64,000 nt of DNA from Bombyx mori. Taxonomy: Eukaryota; Arthropoda; Insecta; Lepidoptera; Bombycidae. The notes under the pieces are model-generated. The model was not told the DNA's origin. It searched no databases and saw only the letters and a program-made list of their open reading frames with translations. The position numbers and the translations under genes are program-made. This document shows, one piece after another, positions 33,928-47,000 of this stretch. The stretch spans positions 9,362,001 to 9,426,000 of the forward strand of contig NC_085109.1 in NCBI RefSeq assembly GCF_030269925.1, read 5' to 3'. Every line of letters begins with the position of its first letter. Position 1 is the stretch's first letter.

Positions 33928-34817
33928 TATCAATATTTTTTACTAAAACTATTCCGTCCAGATGAGCGGGACGGTTTTTTGGAAACCGTGAGATCGACCT
34001 TCTGCAATCTGTAGGTCGTTGAGTTGATAAACTTGACAATTGTTTTGATTGACATTTGATGACATCTGGATGTCAGACATTTTTTTCTTTTAAATTAAAA
34101 TGAACGAGTTTAACAAATGGGTGAAAAAAAAACTAATAGAGATATTGGAGTAAAGCAAAATTATAGAATAGAAATCATAACTATTTTAAAGGTTAACAAT
34201 AACAGGAAGACCTTTCACAGAATATCTTATTTTGCGCTGTAAAACTGCTTTCTCTCCGATTTTGTAATTTTGAAACTTATACTGTGTGGTATATGTGATG
34301 CACAGAATACATATTTTTTTTTTCTGTATTCTGAGATGTGATGAAATGTAAAAATGTAAATTAAGATAAAATCTCGGTTAGGAAGTATGTCTTCACAACA
34401 ATTTTTTTTTTTTAACTATACGAACTATAACTAAAATGATGTTTTACTCTATAATTACTTAAAAAACTTAACTCAAGATGGCGGCGGCATTTACATTGTA
34501 GATGTCTATGGGCTCCGGTAACCACTTAACATCAGGTGGGCAGCTCGCTGAGCTCATCCATCCACCTAGGCAATAAAAAAATAAAATAAGCTTGTCGGGC
34601 TCTTATAATTTAGTTGAAATTTTAGTTAACTCTCACTAATTAACGATATCGATTTTAGCCTTTAAACTAATAATTTGGTAGTATGGGCGTTGCTTCTTTT
34701 GCCTATCTCAAAGACAAATAAAACAAAAATATAAATTGTTGACAAATTCATTTGCCGTCAAAGTCACAACTGTTTTTCTTTTCTCTGTCAACTTTTGTAT
34801 CGGAGAGGTTTACCAAA
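33928..34817. promoter_or_regulatory. Divergent upstream region of E2 and RpL37A, with one Bm1 fragment
   Basis: The E2 start (33927, minus) and the RpL37A start (34818, plus) face away from each other across 890 bp. A pyrimidine tract GTTTTTCTTTTCTCTGTCAA at about 34769-34788 fits the start of a ribosomal-protein mRNA. A Bm1 3' piece occupies about 34470-34583. Confidence 0.5.
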
Positions 34818-36388
<1,571 letters not shown>

Positions 36389-36879
36389 TTTAAATAATAA
36401 ACATAAAAAAATATTTTCCAGTGTTTTCATTGTCACCACTCCTATTAGTTTTAAAGTCTAAGAATGCCCATCTGCTGAAAGTATGTGTTGCAGTTCTGTT
36501 TGATCTGATTTCGAGACATTCTCTATGACAATATTGATCAGAATTGCAATGGTAATAAAAATTCTAATCATTTCAAAAATGGTAAGATAATTTCTCCAGG
36601 TTTATTTAGTACATGTTATTATAATTTTACCATTCAACATTATTCTTGCTGGAATCCTAATAAACAATTTTGATACAGAAATAGACAAGAATAACAATAA
36701 TAAAATTGACTAGCTGGTACCTAACGAACATGATTATCACTTAGGAACTAAAGATGCTAAACTGTAACTATTTACTGTTTAATTTTGGAGATGAACTATG
36801 CTCTACCATTGTAATGAGAGAGTAGTATCACTGAGAGGAGCACTCCTCTCTGTACATCCTCTATGCTTTTTTTTATGCA

Positions 36880-37312
36880 CTTTAGGCAGACAAGCATATA
36901 GCCCACCTGTTTTTTTTTTCCTACCTGTGCTGGTAGCCTTGAGAGGCTATTTCCGCTTCACCCTAACGTTTGTAGGTAAGCTCACGGAGCTCAAACTGGA
37001 GAGATGCTAACACTGACCCTAGCAAGAGCAGTGCTTTGCAGAATCTACCACCGGATCGGAAACGCGACTCACTGAGAATATCCGGCGAGAAACTCAGTGG
37101 GCTGCATCTATGGGTTAATTCGCTCGTCGAGCCCTTCGTCGCAACCGACGGGTTCGACGAGGACGGTGACCGGTGCTTGTGGTGCCTAAAAGCACCGTTA
37201 ATGGATCAGGAGGATCCGTAATAATGACGTGTGCCCACCTGATGGTGAGTGGTTACCGTCGCTCATAGACGTCAGCAACGCCAGGGGCAACACCAAGCTG
37301 TTGTCTACCAAA
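36880..37312 (-). repeat. BMC1-like fragment split by a later insertion
   Basis: TTTAGGCAGACAAGCATATA leads to GCCCACCTG at 36901-36909. After the inserted repeat the family resumes at 37233 with GCCCACCTGATGGTGAGTGG and GCAACGCCAGGGGCAACACC. Confidence 0.78.
36910..37232 (-). mobile_element. Family C LINE-like repeat inserted into the BMC1-like copy
   Basis: Starts with a T-run (tail of a minus-strand insertion) and TGAGAGGCTATTTCCGCTTC, and ends CGGATCCTCCTGATCC when read on the minus strand. It is flanked by a 9-bp duplication GCCCACCTG. This gives a clean 323-bp example of the unit. Confidence 0.82.
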
Positions 37313-38093
37313 AATCTGTTGAGTTCTGTCTCAACTGAAGTTCAGTCGTGGGTTTTAGTTGCCTAAACCCCAACATACCACTAACAAATATAACAATAAA
37401 ATAACACTAGCATGTAGTGCCAGAATATAGCTATGAATGAAAGCTTAAAAATGCCATTACTAAATAATTCGACAACATCAAATAGAACATTCTATGAAAA
37501 CTTTAAGCACAAATTGTTTTTTTAATACACTGAGGCAATAAAATGATTTTAATATACAGCATCTCTCATAAGTTTACATTTCTTTGTATTAGCTAATGGC
37601 CTTATTTGTAAAAAGCAAATCACACCTAGCTATAATAATGTCATCCCCACTAGCAGTTTCAATTGCAAGTATTCTTATGAACATCCATAGCTGTAAATTT
37701 TTAAATCTTCAATTTTTATGTATAGAAGTTAATGGTTACTTTCTGTTAAATTAGAATGAAGATAAGCAGAGCTGGATTATAGTTAGGTTCAGGAATGATT
37801 TTGCCACTGAAGAAAATTTAAACGAAATACACAAACTTAACAATATATTTATTGAAAGTTTACAAAAATATATTAATCCTAAGATAATGAAATAAATTTA
37901 TTTTTGTATACCACATTATGGAACTATAGCACCAATATTATGTACTAGAATTTCCCTGTAGATAGATTGTAGTTTTACTTAAGTAGATTCGTAAGATTAA
38001 TGTTTTAAGTAATGTCAATCACATGTCACAAGAAATATCTTTTCACAATAGATAAAACAGTCTTATTATAAGATACTATTAATTAAAGATAAA

Positions 38094-39401
38094 TTAATCA
38101 CCCAAATCACTATCTTTATCTCCTATAGCATACAATATACTAAAAGCGATACCTAAAAGTGCAGTACCAAGTAAATCTCCTAGTGCTGTCAAGTATGGTA
38201 TGGCTGAGTTATCAGGATCCATACCCAATTTCCACATCCAGACAACCATGTAATGACTTATAGCCAATAAAAGAAACACTTGGAGCAAAGCAGCAGACAT
38301 ATAAATAAAAATGAAGATTAATGTTGTTGAGGTATGGCCAGCTCTTAGGTACTCTATAGTGTAAATAAAGATTAATTGTCCAGGTACTACCATCAAAAGA
38401 AGAAGTTTAGTTGTGCTGCTTATAACAGAGTCTTCTTTTTGTCCAGTGTGCAGTGTTGTTGATAATCTTGAAGCATGTACAGCTACCATATTACCACCAA
38501 TTCCATTGATCACTAATTGATATACTGCTATTCCTTTATAGACAGACACTGTGTGATCTAATATAAGACCACCAATACTGCTTATTACCATAGCTGATAC
38601 AACAGGCACCCATCCTTCATCTAAAGCTTGCTGTGTAAACTTATTTTTCCATGCCACATAACCACAAACAGGTACAATAGAAGCACCCATTATTATAATT
38701 ATCGATGGTAATACTACACTCGTACCAATAGACTTATACAACAAAGATGCTACAAAGGACAATAGTGCTAAAGTTGTCAGGTCTCCCAAACTGGCAGCTA
38801 TTGGTGTAGCAATATTGTCTGGATTTATGTTTATACGTTTGGAAATGACTATCACACCAATCATAATCAAACCAAGGACTAAACTTGCAGACGATGCAGT
38901 TAAGACACTGGAGGCACACAACAATAAAGCATGATGAATATCAAACTCGCCTTCTGGTATCCACCCCATTGCCACAGCTGCCATTGCAGCTAAAAACCCT
39001 ACTAGAACTGCCTGACATTGAATCAAGCAGAGGTTACCAACAACTAAGGATCCTAGACTCGTTTCTAAGTGACCTAAATGTGCATGTGTTGAAAGTCTTG
39101 AAGCTAATGTCATTTCTAAATTACCTTTGAGACCTAATAAGGCCGGTACGAGTATGTATACTTCGGACACTTTTGAAAATACGTCCCAGTGTTGGACAAC
39201 ATCTAAAAGAAGGCTGGCTGCCACCATACCAAATCCGGCAAGCAAAAATGAAACAAACATTTGCACACCAGCTACCCAAGAGTTTTCCTTTACATTCTCC
39301 TTAATATCAGGAGGCTTGTCTCCATTCATTCTGCTATAAGTTGTCAATTCCATTTCGTCTGCTCTGCCAGACATTTTGGCACTATTCTTGTTTCTGTTCA
39401 T
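38094..39401 (-). CDS. SLC41/MgtE-type magnesium transporter, 435 aa, single exon
   Basis: Multi-pass carrier that moves Mg2+ across a cell membrane. It is close in sequence to vertebrate SLC41A1/2/3. The protein is two MgtE-like halves. Repeat 1 holds PALLGLKGNLEMTLASRLST (86-105) and PDNIATPIAASLGDL (194-208). Repeat 2 holds NGIGGNMVAVHASRLST (299-315) and PDNSAIPYLTALGDLLG (396-412). About ten hydrophobic spans cover residues 45-425, and the protein ends GDKDSDLGD as in vertebrate members. The first 40 residues are polar. The whole frame is open with no intron, unlike the neighbouring genes. Minus-strand AATAAA signals stand at 37902-37897 and 37853-37848. A later in-frame ATG at residue 10 is an alternative start. 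Confidence 0.95.
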   Translation of the reverse strand: MNRNKNSAKMSGRADEMELTTYSRMNGDKPPDIKENVKENSWVAGVQMFVSFLLAGFGMVAASLLLDVVQHWDVFSKVSEVYILVPALLGLKGNLEMTLASRLSTHAHLGHLETSLGSLVVGNLCLIQCQAVLVGFLAAMAAVAMGWIPEGEFDIHHALLLCASSVLTASSASLVLGLIMIGVIVISKRININPDNIATPIAASLGDLTTLALLSFVASLLYKSIGTSVVLPSIIIIMGASIVPVCGYVAWKNKFTQQALDEGWVPVVSAMVISSIGGLILDHTVSVYKGIAVYQLVINGIGGNMVAVHASRLSTTLHTGQKEDSVISSTTKLLLLMVVPGQLIFIYTIEYLRAGHTSTTLIFIFIYMSAALLQVFLLLAISHYMVVWMWKLGMDPDNSAIPYLTALGDLLGTALLGIAFSILYAIGDKDSDLGD

Positions 39402-42400
39402 GATGTCAAAAGTGTGTTAATATGTAAACAAATGTAAAAGATTCGCAGACTAAAGTGAGTAATAAATATACGGTATTAAAGAATATATACACTTATGCTC
39501 ACTTAATACATTGTTATACACGCAAAACTGATGTCTTCACACTGTCGAAAACTTTACTAGCATCTCAGATGGTTTTTGTTAGGTAAGCTAGCAATACTGT
39601 TGTTTAATAGAACAAATCGCATACACCACACAATTAAACAAAATTATTTTATTCCGAACATCAATCAATTTAGGACATTTTCGTTATTTTTGTTGTTTGT
39701 CTCAATTCTCAAATAAATTATGTGTATAATCTATGGTTGTTTGGTAGGTATCTATCTACAGTACTTATTAAATGTATAATCTAATCTATGGTACTTATTT
39801 AGTGTATTATTAATGGGGACTTTTTGGCGGGAACGCGATGAGTGAAGTTGTGTTATTTGTTTTATTTTGTCTAGTTAGTGTTTCTTCAGATTTAAATGTG
39901 TAATAACGGTGGTTTATTAACTGTTTAGTATCTGTGAAAGTGCACAAATGTGGGAAAATGAAACAAAGTCACCGAACGTAACTTCTCGGGATCTTCCAAA
40001 AAGTCCACCGAAAAAGTCTCAGTAAATGACCACCATTTTACTGAGATTATATTTCATTCCATATCATCTCATTTCATTTAATTTAATCCCAGTTGATTAA
40101 TGTCTCAAATTAATTATTTTCATTTCATTTCACTCCATATTTTCATTTTTCATAAAATTATGAATATAAATTAAAATAAGACATGACTTAAAGGTCTTAG
40201 TTACCAGGTCATAAAATCACTTAAAAAAATAAATATTTATGAGGACTTTTTGGCGGGAACGCGAGGAGTGAACACCACTACGAGTATGTAGGTATGTAAG
40301 CTACTTACTCCATACTTACTCGTTTTTGTGTAGTCGATAGTACTCTAAATTAAGTTCTGACTTCTTCTGACACAGACACATCGGTCTTAAAGTTTTATGC
40401 GTTTAAGTTTAGCTTTCATTGGTAAAGAGAAACAATCATATGTATTAGTTTGTATAGGTAGAAGCTTTATTGTATTTTATTTTTGTTTGTATTTTGCCAT
40501 ACTGTCGATACTCTCAACAAATTAATTTCACCACGAAGAGGCTAATAAAATATTTCTAGAATAGTGCATCATGCATGATTGTTGAAGATGATTTGATGAT
40601 TTGATTGAAGAAATTGAGTTAATAGAGTAGTATATTTCAAATACTTCAATTTTATTTCTTTATTTTTATACCCAATAGTTGAAAACAATTAGCAAAGTAA
40701 GTAAAATAAATGTAATAGTTACAGTTACACAATTCGCAAATCTTCTGGGTGAATAAACGATAACCACGAAACTATTATCGTTAAAATAACCTAATTCATA
40801 AAAAAAACATTAACATTGTATTACTTACATACGGCATACTTATATACGGCCAAATATTTAATGGCAATTGCAACTTTTTCGGAAGTAGATTAATTCGGGA
40901 AGCAGCTACTCTTGAGTTGTTGGGTCTCCTTTGCCTTGGTTGAATCCAGATTTGGCGCCAGAAGGGGGTCACATAATCGTGGTCAAGTCAAGAACTTATA
41001 ATTGAATTTTGATAACAATAGATACCAGTAAAAAGTAGGTATTTTATTAATGTACGTAAGTACTGAACTTAAAATGTTTATTCTTTGAATTATGTACACT
41101 TGAAAAACTTAACATATAATAACTTGTAAATATACATATAAATATACATATATATACATATTTCCATGTCCTTGTGAAGACATCCAGAGAAGCACTATCA
41201 CGCTTTTTTTTCCCTTCCTAATCTGATAGCCTTGAGAGGCTATTTCAGCGGAACCTTAACTAGTAGGTGAGCTCACGGGGCTCAAACCTGAGGACGTTAC
41301 TAACACGAACCCTAGCAAGAGCCGTGCTTCGCAGAATCTACCACCGGATCGGAAACGCGACCCACTGAGAAGATCCGGCGAGAAACTCGTGGGTTGTGTC
41401 TGAGGGTTAATTTACTCGTCGAGCAATTCGTCGCAAGCGACGGGTTCGACGAGAACGATGACCGGTGCTTGAGGTGCCTAAAAGCACCGTTAGTGGATCG
41501 GGAAGATCCGAAATGACGTGTTTGGGGCGACGTCGACAGCTTTCCATTAACACGCACAGAATGAGGCAGCCTGTTTATATTCCATAGTCGTGGTGATTGA
41601 TTTGCCTTATCAGCTAGAGGTATGTCAAGGGGTATGACGCAAAGTTCCGCAAAAGTGAAGAGGTGGTACGAAAAGGGTTTCCAATATCATTAAAAATAGC
41701 TGAATTTATTAAAACCGCGCCAATCGTACTTTAACGACTAATTGGCCGTCTTCACTGACATTATTTTGTACAAGTATGGTTGAAGTTTGTTGAAGTTTTC
41801 AATATTTTTTTATCTACATAAGAAGTAATTAGACAGTATAAACGCACTTGTTAACAAAACGCTAGTAAATACCATAGACCTATATAGTAGGGACACGACA
41901 TATTGTTCTATACGTACAATTGCTTATATAAATAGCACCCATTTTGAAGGCACATACATAAACATATATCTATCTCGTTCTTACTCAGCACTTTAACTCG
42001 CAGGAAAACAATATAACAGTATTTCCGTGCGTACATAAAATGAAACATGAATATACGTAAATATCTCCGTCTCCGTCTAATGAGGCCGAAAATCCGCCAT
42101 GTTTAGCGCGCCAAATGTCATTGTCACGTCAGTTCGGCCGTCTGTTTTGGGTTGTACATTATTTATTGACTTTGATATCGATTTAATATGATTGATTATA
42201 TAAAATTTCATAATTTATCATGCTTAAAACATACAAAAATAATAATTAAAACGTATTTTATAGGATCTCAAGAAAGTCGATGCCCTAAAATATATATGTA
42301 TTTAAATTCATTATGGAGCCCTCATCCGAAAAATCCATTTTTCGGTCGGAATCTATTGATCATGACAATAATCATAAATACCACTTTAAAATATGTCATC

Positions 42401-44033
42401 AAAACATATTTAGACATTCTGTTTAGATATTTCGGGAAAAAGGCTACCGACAAAATCTCTTCGGAACTATTTAAATAAAATAGTTTTATTCCGCAGTGAG
42501 TAAAACACTATTGTAAATTTGTTAAATATTTAATAATTAAGTGATTTTAGAGAGGAAGTCACAAGGAATGACGTTTGTAATTAATGAATAAATGTTCTGT
42601 AGGTGTTTTTTTTTTCACGCGGTCCCTTGATAAGTTTAAAATTTGAATCACTCTCAAGCGAAAGTGATTCAAATGGTGCGGCGCACCTTCCTTGGGGTGC
42701 GCTGCGGTAGTATGTTACGGACTTTAGAGTCAGCAAAACAATTAAAATAGATTGTTATAGTCTAAGAAAAACACGTACTCAAAATACGATAACATTTAGC
42801 ATGCTAGAAATGGGCTGATGGCTTTGAACTACGCCATATCTTTATGTTTTGCGACAAACGACAACTTTATAAAATCAGTGTAGCAACTTTTAAAAATCAT
42901 CATATCGTTTACTTGGCAAATTCGAAGGACGAACTTGTCTTAGATTTCACCCATCTAAATCATATCATATTTGCACATAACAATATACCTATTTACTTCC
43001 CATTAAAGTATAAGTTCTACAAATAAATAATACTCAACAATATTTAAAATAAAATGAGCCAAGAACGTTTATCGATAAAACCTGATAACATTGAAATCTT
43101 TTGTACAGCACTAAAGCCGCCATGTTTTGTGGCCAGATGACGTCACAGTGGCACGAAATTTTGGTTGACGTTTCATTTCCATAGGTTTCCTACTTCATTG
43201 GTAAATACATACGGCCATTGCCAGCTGACTGACAAAACCGGCGCATGCGCAATGAAGGCATGAGGTTATGGTTTGCTAGATATAAAATAATTAATAGTTG
43301 GAAATTTAATTGTTTTTATGATCGAACAATCACCAATAGTTGTCGAACAAACGATAATTGATCAAAATTAATTAATCTGAGCGATAAAAATAAAGATATC
43401 TAGTAAGAGAGGCCAACTTAAGGGTGATCATGTGTTTAATTAATTATAAATCAATAAAAGACGAACAAAAATTTTTTACATTCGAACATTAACGAGCAAA
43501 CGATGAACAAATAATCAAGACTTTAAAAAATCTGAAAATCAAAAAAAGAGGAGCCAAATTCGGTGAGCCGTATTACAGATACAGATCTCAAATATATTAA
43601 GTGTATAATCTATGGATACAGAATTGCATAGATTATACACAACAAAAGACATGCGAAGGCTGAATGTCGTCGCTTTGTCTCAGCAATTTATTTAATTGCA
43701 GTTCGCGGTTGCCGCGAGCTAATAGTTTTATCTATCGCATTTTAAAGCCTCATTTAAAATATTTGTAAATGTTTAATTAATGTAAAGGTGCCTTTTAAGT
43801 GAATCGTGATAAATTGTGAGTAAATTATTAATGTACGTGGCCCGGTCAGTATTCCAAGAAACTACACAATTCTCCATCAAGATCCGGAAACCTACTTATT
43901 ATGTTGATATATTTTAAAATGTATTTATTTTGTTTTAATTGAAGAATCTATCGCTTAATATGCTAGTGCATTGGACTGCTGCAGAAATTTGTTACACATT
44001 GAGTTAATTAATAATCGAAATCGCGTATTACAG
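39402..44033. other. Intergenic region between SLC41A and GALNT
   Basis: Contains a direct repeat of GGACTTTTTGGCGGGAACGC (39817 and 40243), a family C copy (41206-41550), a pair of motif clusters (42096-42150 and 43113-43250), a hairpin pair (42641-42687) and a 14-bp inverted repeat (43601-43640). Short open frames (for example 42188-42478 and 42844-43026) look random. Confidence 0.5.
41206..41550 (-). repeat. Family C LINE-like repeat
   Basis: T-run, then AGCCTTGAGAGGCTATTTCA, CGACCCACTGAGAAGATCCG and CACCGTTAGTGGATCGGGAA. Its 5' side reaches further than the copy at 36910. Confidence 0.78.
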
Positions 44034-47000
44034 GAGCAATCGTAATCGTATCATTGGGTTGGATTGAAATTGTCAGAAGCCAGTGACCCGTGGTGTATTC
44101 GTTAAAATGTTCCGAAGTAAAATAAGGATTCACACGTGTCGTATTATCCTGCTGACGTCCTTGGCTTGGTTACTGGTGGACGTTATGCTGCTGGCTATGT
44201 ATTCGGACTGCTTCGGCGACGGATGTAATCAGAAGACTGTTACTAGTGAAATTTCAATTGGGGTAATTAAAAATAAAATATCGATAAAACGCACATAATT
44301 ATGCATGTAAGAATCTTTACGAATTTCTGACTAAAATCACAGAAAGTGGTGAAAGCATATTGAAATACGAATAATTTTTTTATTAATTACATTTACAAAG
44401 GATCATCTCCAGTTAAGAGAATAACATAAGTGTTCTGATTCATAATAAATTTCCATTAATCGAATTAAAGTAGTCCTAACATTTATGAAACTTTAGATTA
44501 AGAAGTAGAATACGGTTAACTGTTAAAATAATTATTAACAGAGGCAAATTAATATGCTTGTGTGGAAACTGAAAGAGGCTAACTTCATTTTCTGATTCTA
44601 AACTTAATTATTCAGTGACAAACAAAGTATGGTACCTACTTCTAAAACTTACCAAATATATTTATGCAAGATATTTCAAACTATAAAGAGTAAGACAAAT
44701 TAGGAGCTGCCTAATAGCTAGAAGTTTACTTTCTGATCTTTAGTTTTAAAGTTTCTTCATAGATCTTATTTAATTGATGTATTGAATGTAATTATTATTC
44801 TTTGTAAATAAATATGAATATTGTTATTAGAAGGAGGCATACAAAGGGAAAAAAGCAGCAATTGCTGCAGCACTTCAACAGGATGTAGGTGATGATGATA
44901 CAAATTTAGAAGAGAATGTATTGGGCCAAGAGGTTGAGGATGATGGGGTTTTATTATCTCCATATCCAAGGTCAAGACTCAAAAGGTGGCAGCGAGCACC
45001 TTCTGTGATACCCCAGGGAGAATCACCTGGTGAAATGGGTAAGTAGTTCAGCTTGAGTAATTTTTATCAAATTTAATTGACTTGTTTTGTAATAATGTTA
45101 ATTTTCAAGTTATAAAACTTATGCAGATAATGAAAATGTGAAAAATAGACAATTTTCTGGGTTACTGAATTAGCAATAAAGTTATTGTGATGTAAGTTTT
45201 CAAGGTGATATATCATATTATTTTTTCAATATTAGATTCATAATGTTGTGCTCAGGACTGCTTAGCTTTTTCAGCAGTATTTAAATGAGAAAAATATTCC
45301 ATTTGGTATATCATAAAAATATACTATATCTCAAAGAGTCTCATATAGTCTTGTAAAATATATTTTTAAAATATTTTTATTAACTCCATTTCCATTTAAT
45401 CCATTTAATTCCATTTATTGGTATATTTTTTTGTACCATTTAATATGCAAGTTGGTTTGGGACAGCCTCTGTTCCTTTAGCCAGATACTTTCTTGGTCAG
45501 TGCTCTCTTGGATAGGTGGGTATGTGCTTTCTTAATGTGTGGCCAATCCAGTGGTAATTCCGCGTACGGATCTTCCTCTATTGCTGTCTGCTTGGTGATC
45601 CTCCACAATTTATTGTTAGTAGTTGTCTCAGGCCAAAAGCTTTTTAAAATCTGACATAGGCATTTATTCACAAACAGTGGATCGATGCAAATAGAAGAAT
45701 TTATTTCAAACCCTACACCCCAGCAGAGTAATACGAAAGAAAGAAGAAGAAGATTTAATATGCAATAATCTCTGTCTAACATGCTGTGAATATGGACAAG
45801 ACTAAATCAAAGTCATTTAGTTTTTCCTTTTGGCTTAGGATCCCTACACCTATTGATACTACCAATAGGTGATCAGTATCAGTTTTAATGCAATAGTAAG
45901 ACCCAAAATTAGGGTACAAACCAACTAATACAAATGTAATATTAATTAATTCCCCTCCACTTGTAATGACTATCTAAACTGGCTTACATCAAAGTTGTAA
46001 ATATTTTTTTGACCTTAACCTTAATAAATAATAGTTCATCATTATCATTTGACTAATCACCATTTTTAATTTCAAGGATTTTAATTCTGTCATAGTACCA
46101 TCCCTTGTTTACATGTACACAGAACATCTTATCTTTTAGCTCAAAAATATTGCATTATAAACATTCTGTTCTGAACTTTATTCCGGTAGCCATTGGTGCG
46201 CTTTTAATAACATAAATGGGTCATCTTAAACAACTTAAAGGAAAAAATACTTTCCTAGAATCCTAAGCACCCCAACGTTATTACCGTTAGCATTCGCATT
46301 GCTGATGTCGAGTATGAGCGACGGTTGATCACTCACAAATAGTTTCGAAGTATTGGAGTGACCATCTTTATCGAAACCCAAATTGTGTCGTCTGTAGTAC
46401 CTTTAGGTTGAATTTAAGCAAGATACACACATACTCGTCTATCATGCCACATAAAATATTGTGTAGTACCTTTAGGTTGAATTTAAGCAAAATACACACA
46501 TACTCGTCTATTATGCCACATAAAATATTGTGTAGTACCTTTAGGTTGAATTTAAGCAAGATACACACATACTCGTCTATCACGCCACTTAAAATATTGT
46601 GTCTCTAGCACTCTGTAACTATGATATGCACCTATTTGACCTATTGCGAACAATTAGTCTCAATTAGTGTACAAGAGTTGGGTGTATTGCATAATATAGA
46701 GATTCAGCATCATAACCAACTGACTCAAAAAATTATCAACTTTAAAATCTTTCAAATGAACTTATTAAATTTGAAAATTAAATCAATAAAAAAGTTTACT
46801 GACTAGTTCAGTAGCAATAAGACCGCCCATTGTACTTTTTGTGTATTTTAATGTTTTGTATTGGTGTACTCTACTCCAAACTTGAGGCCTGGTCACTTAC
46901 CATTGTACTGGTGTACCGTTTCCAATCTGCAGTTAGTGGTCCGCAGTACAGAGGATTACTTCCTGAGTACAGAGGATTAGTACTCCCTAATTCCAGCTTG

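Noticed and set aside
42188..42478. 96-codon frame upstream of GALNT
   Set aside because: A+T-rich composition, Ile/Lys/Asn-rich translation and no motif; likely chance.
44083..44106. Longer GALNT N-terminus from an upstream in-frame codon
   Set aside because: That codon is GTG, and the segment reads as 5' UTR after an acceptor; the ATG at 44107 fits the family length and anchor.
46368..46608. Repetitive protein of 23-residue units
   Set aside because: Open only because the 69-bp tandem repeat has a period divisible by three; no promoter, homology or splice context.
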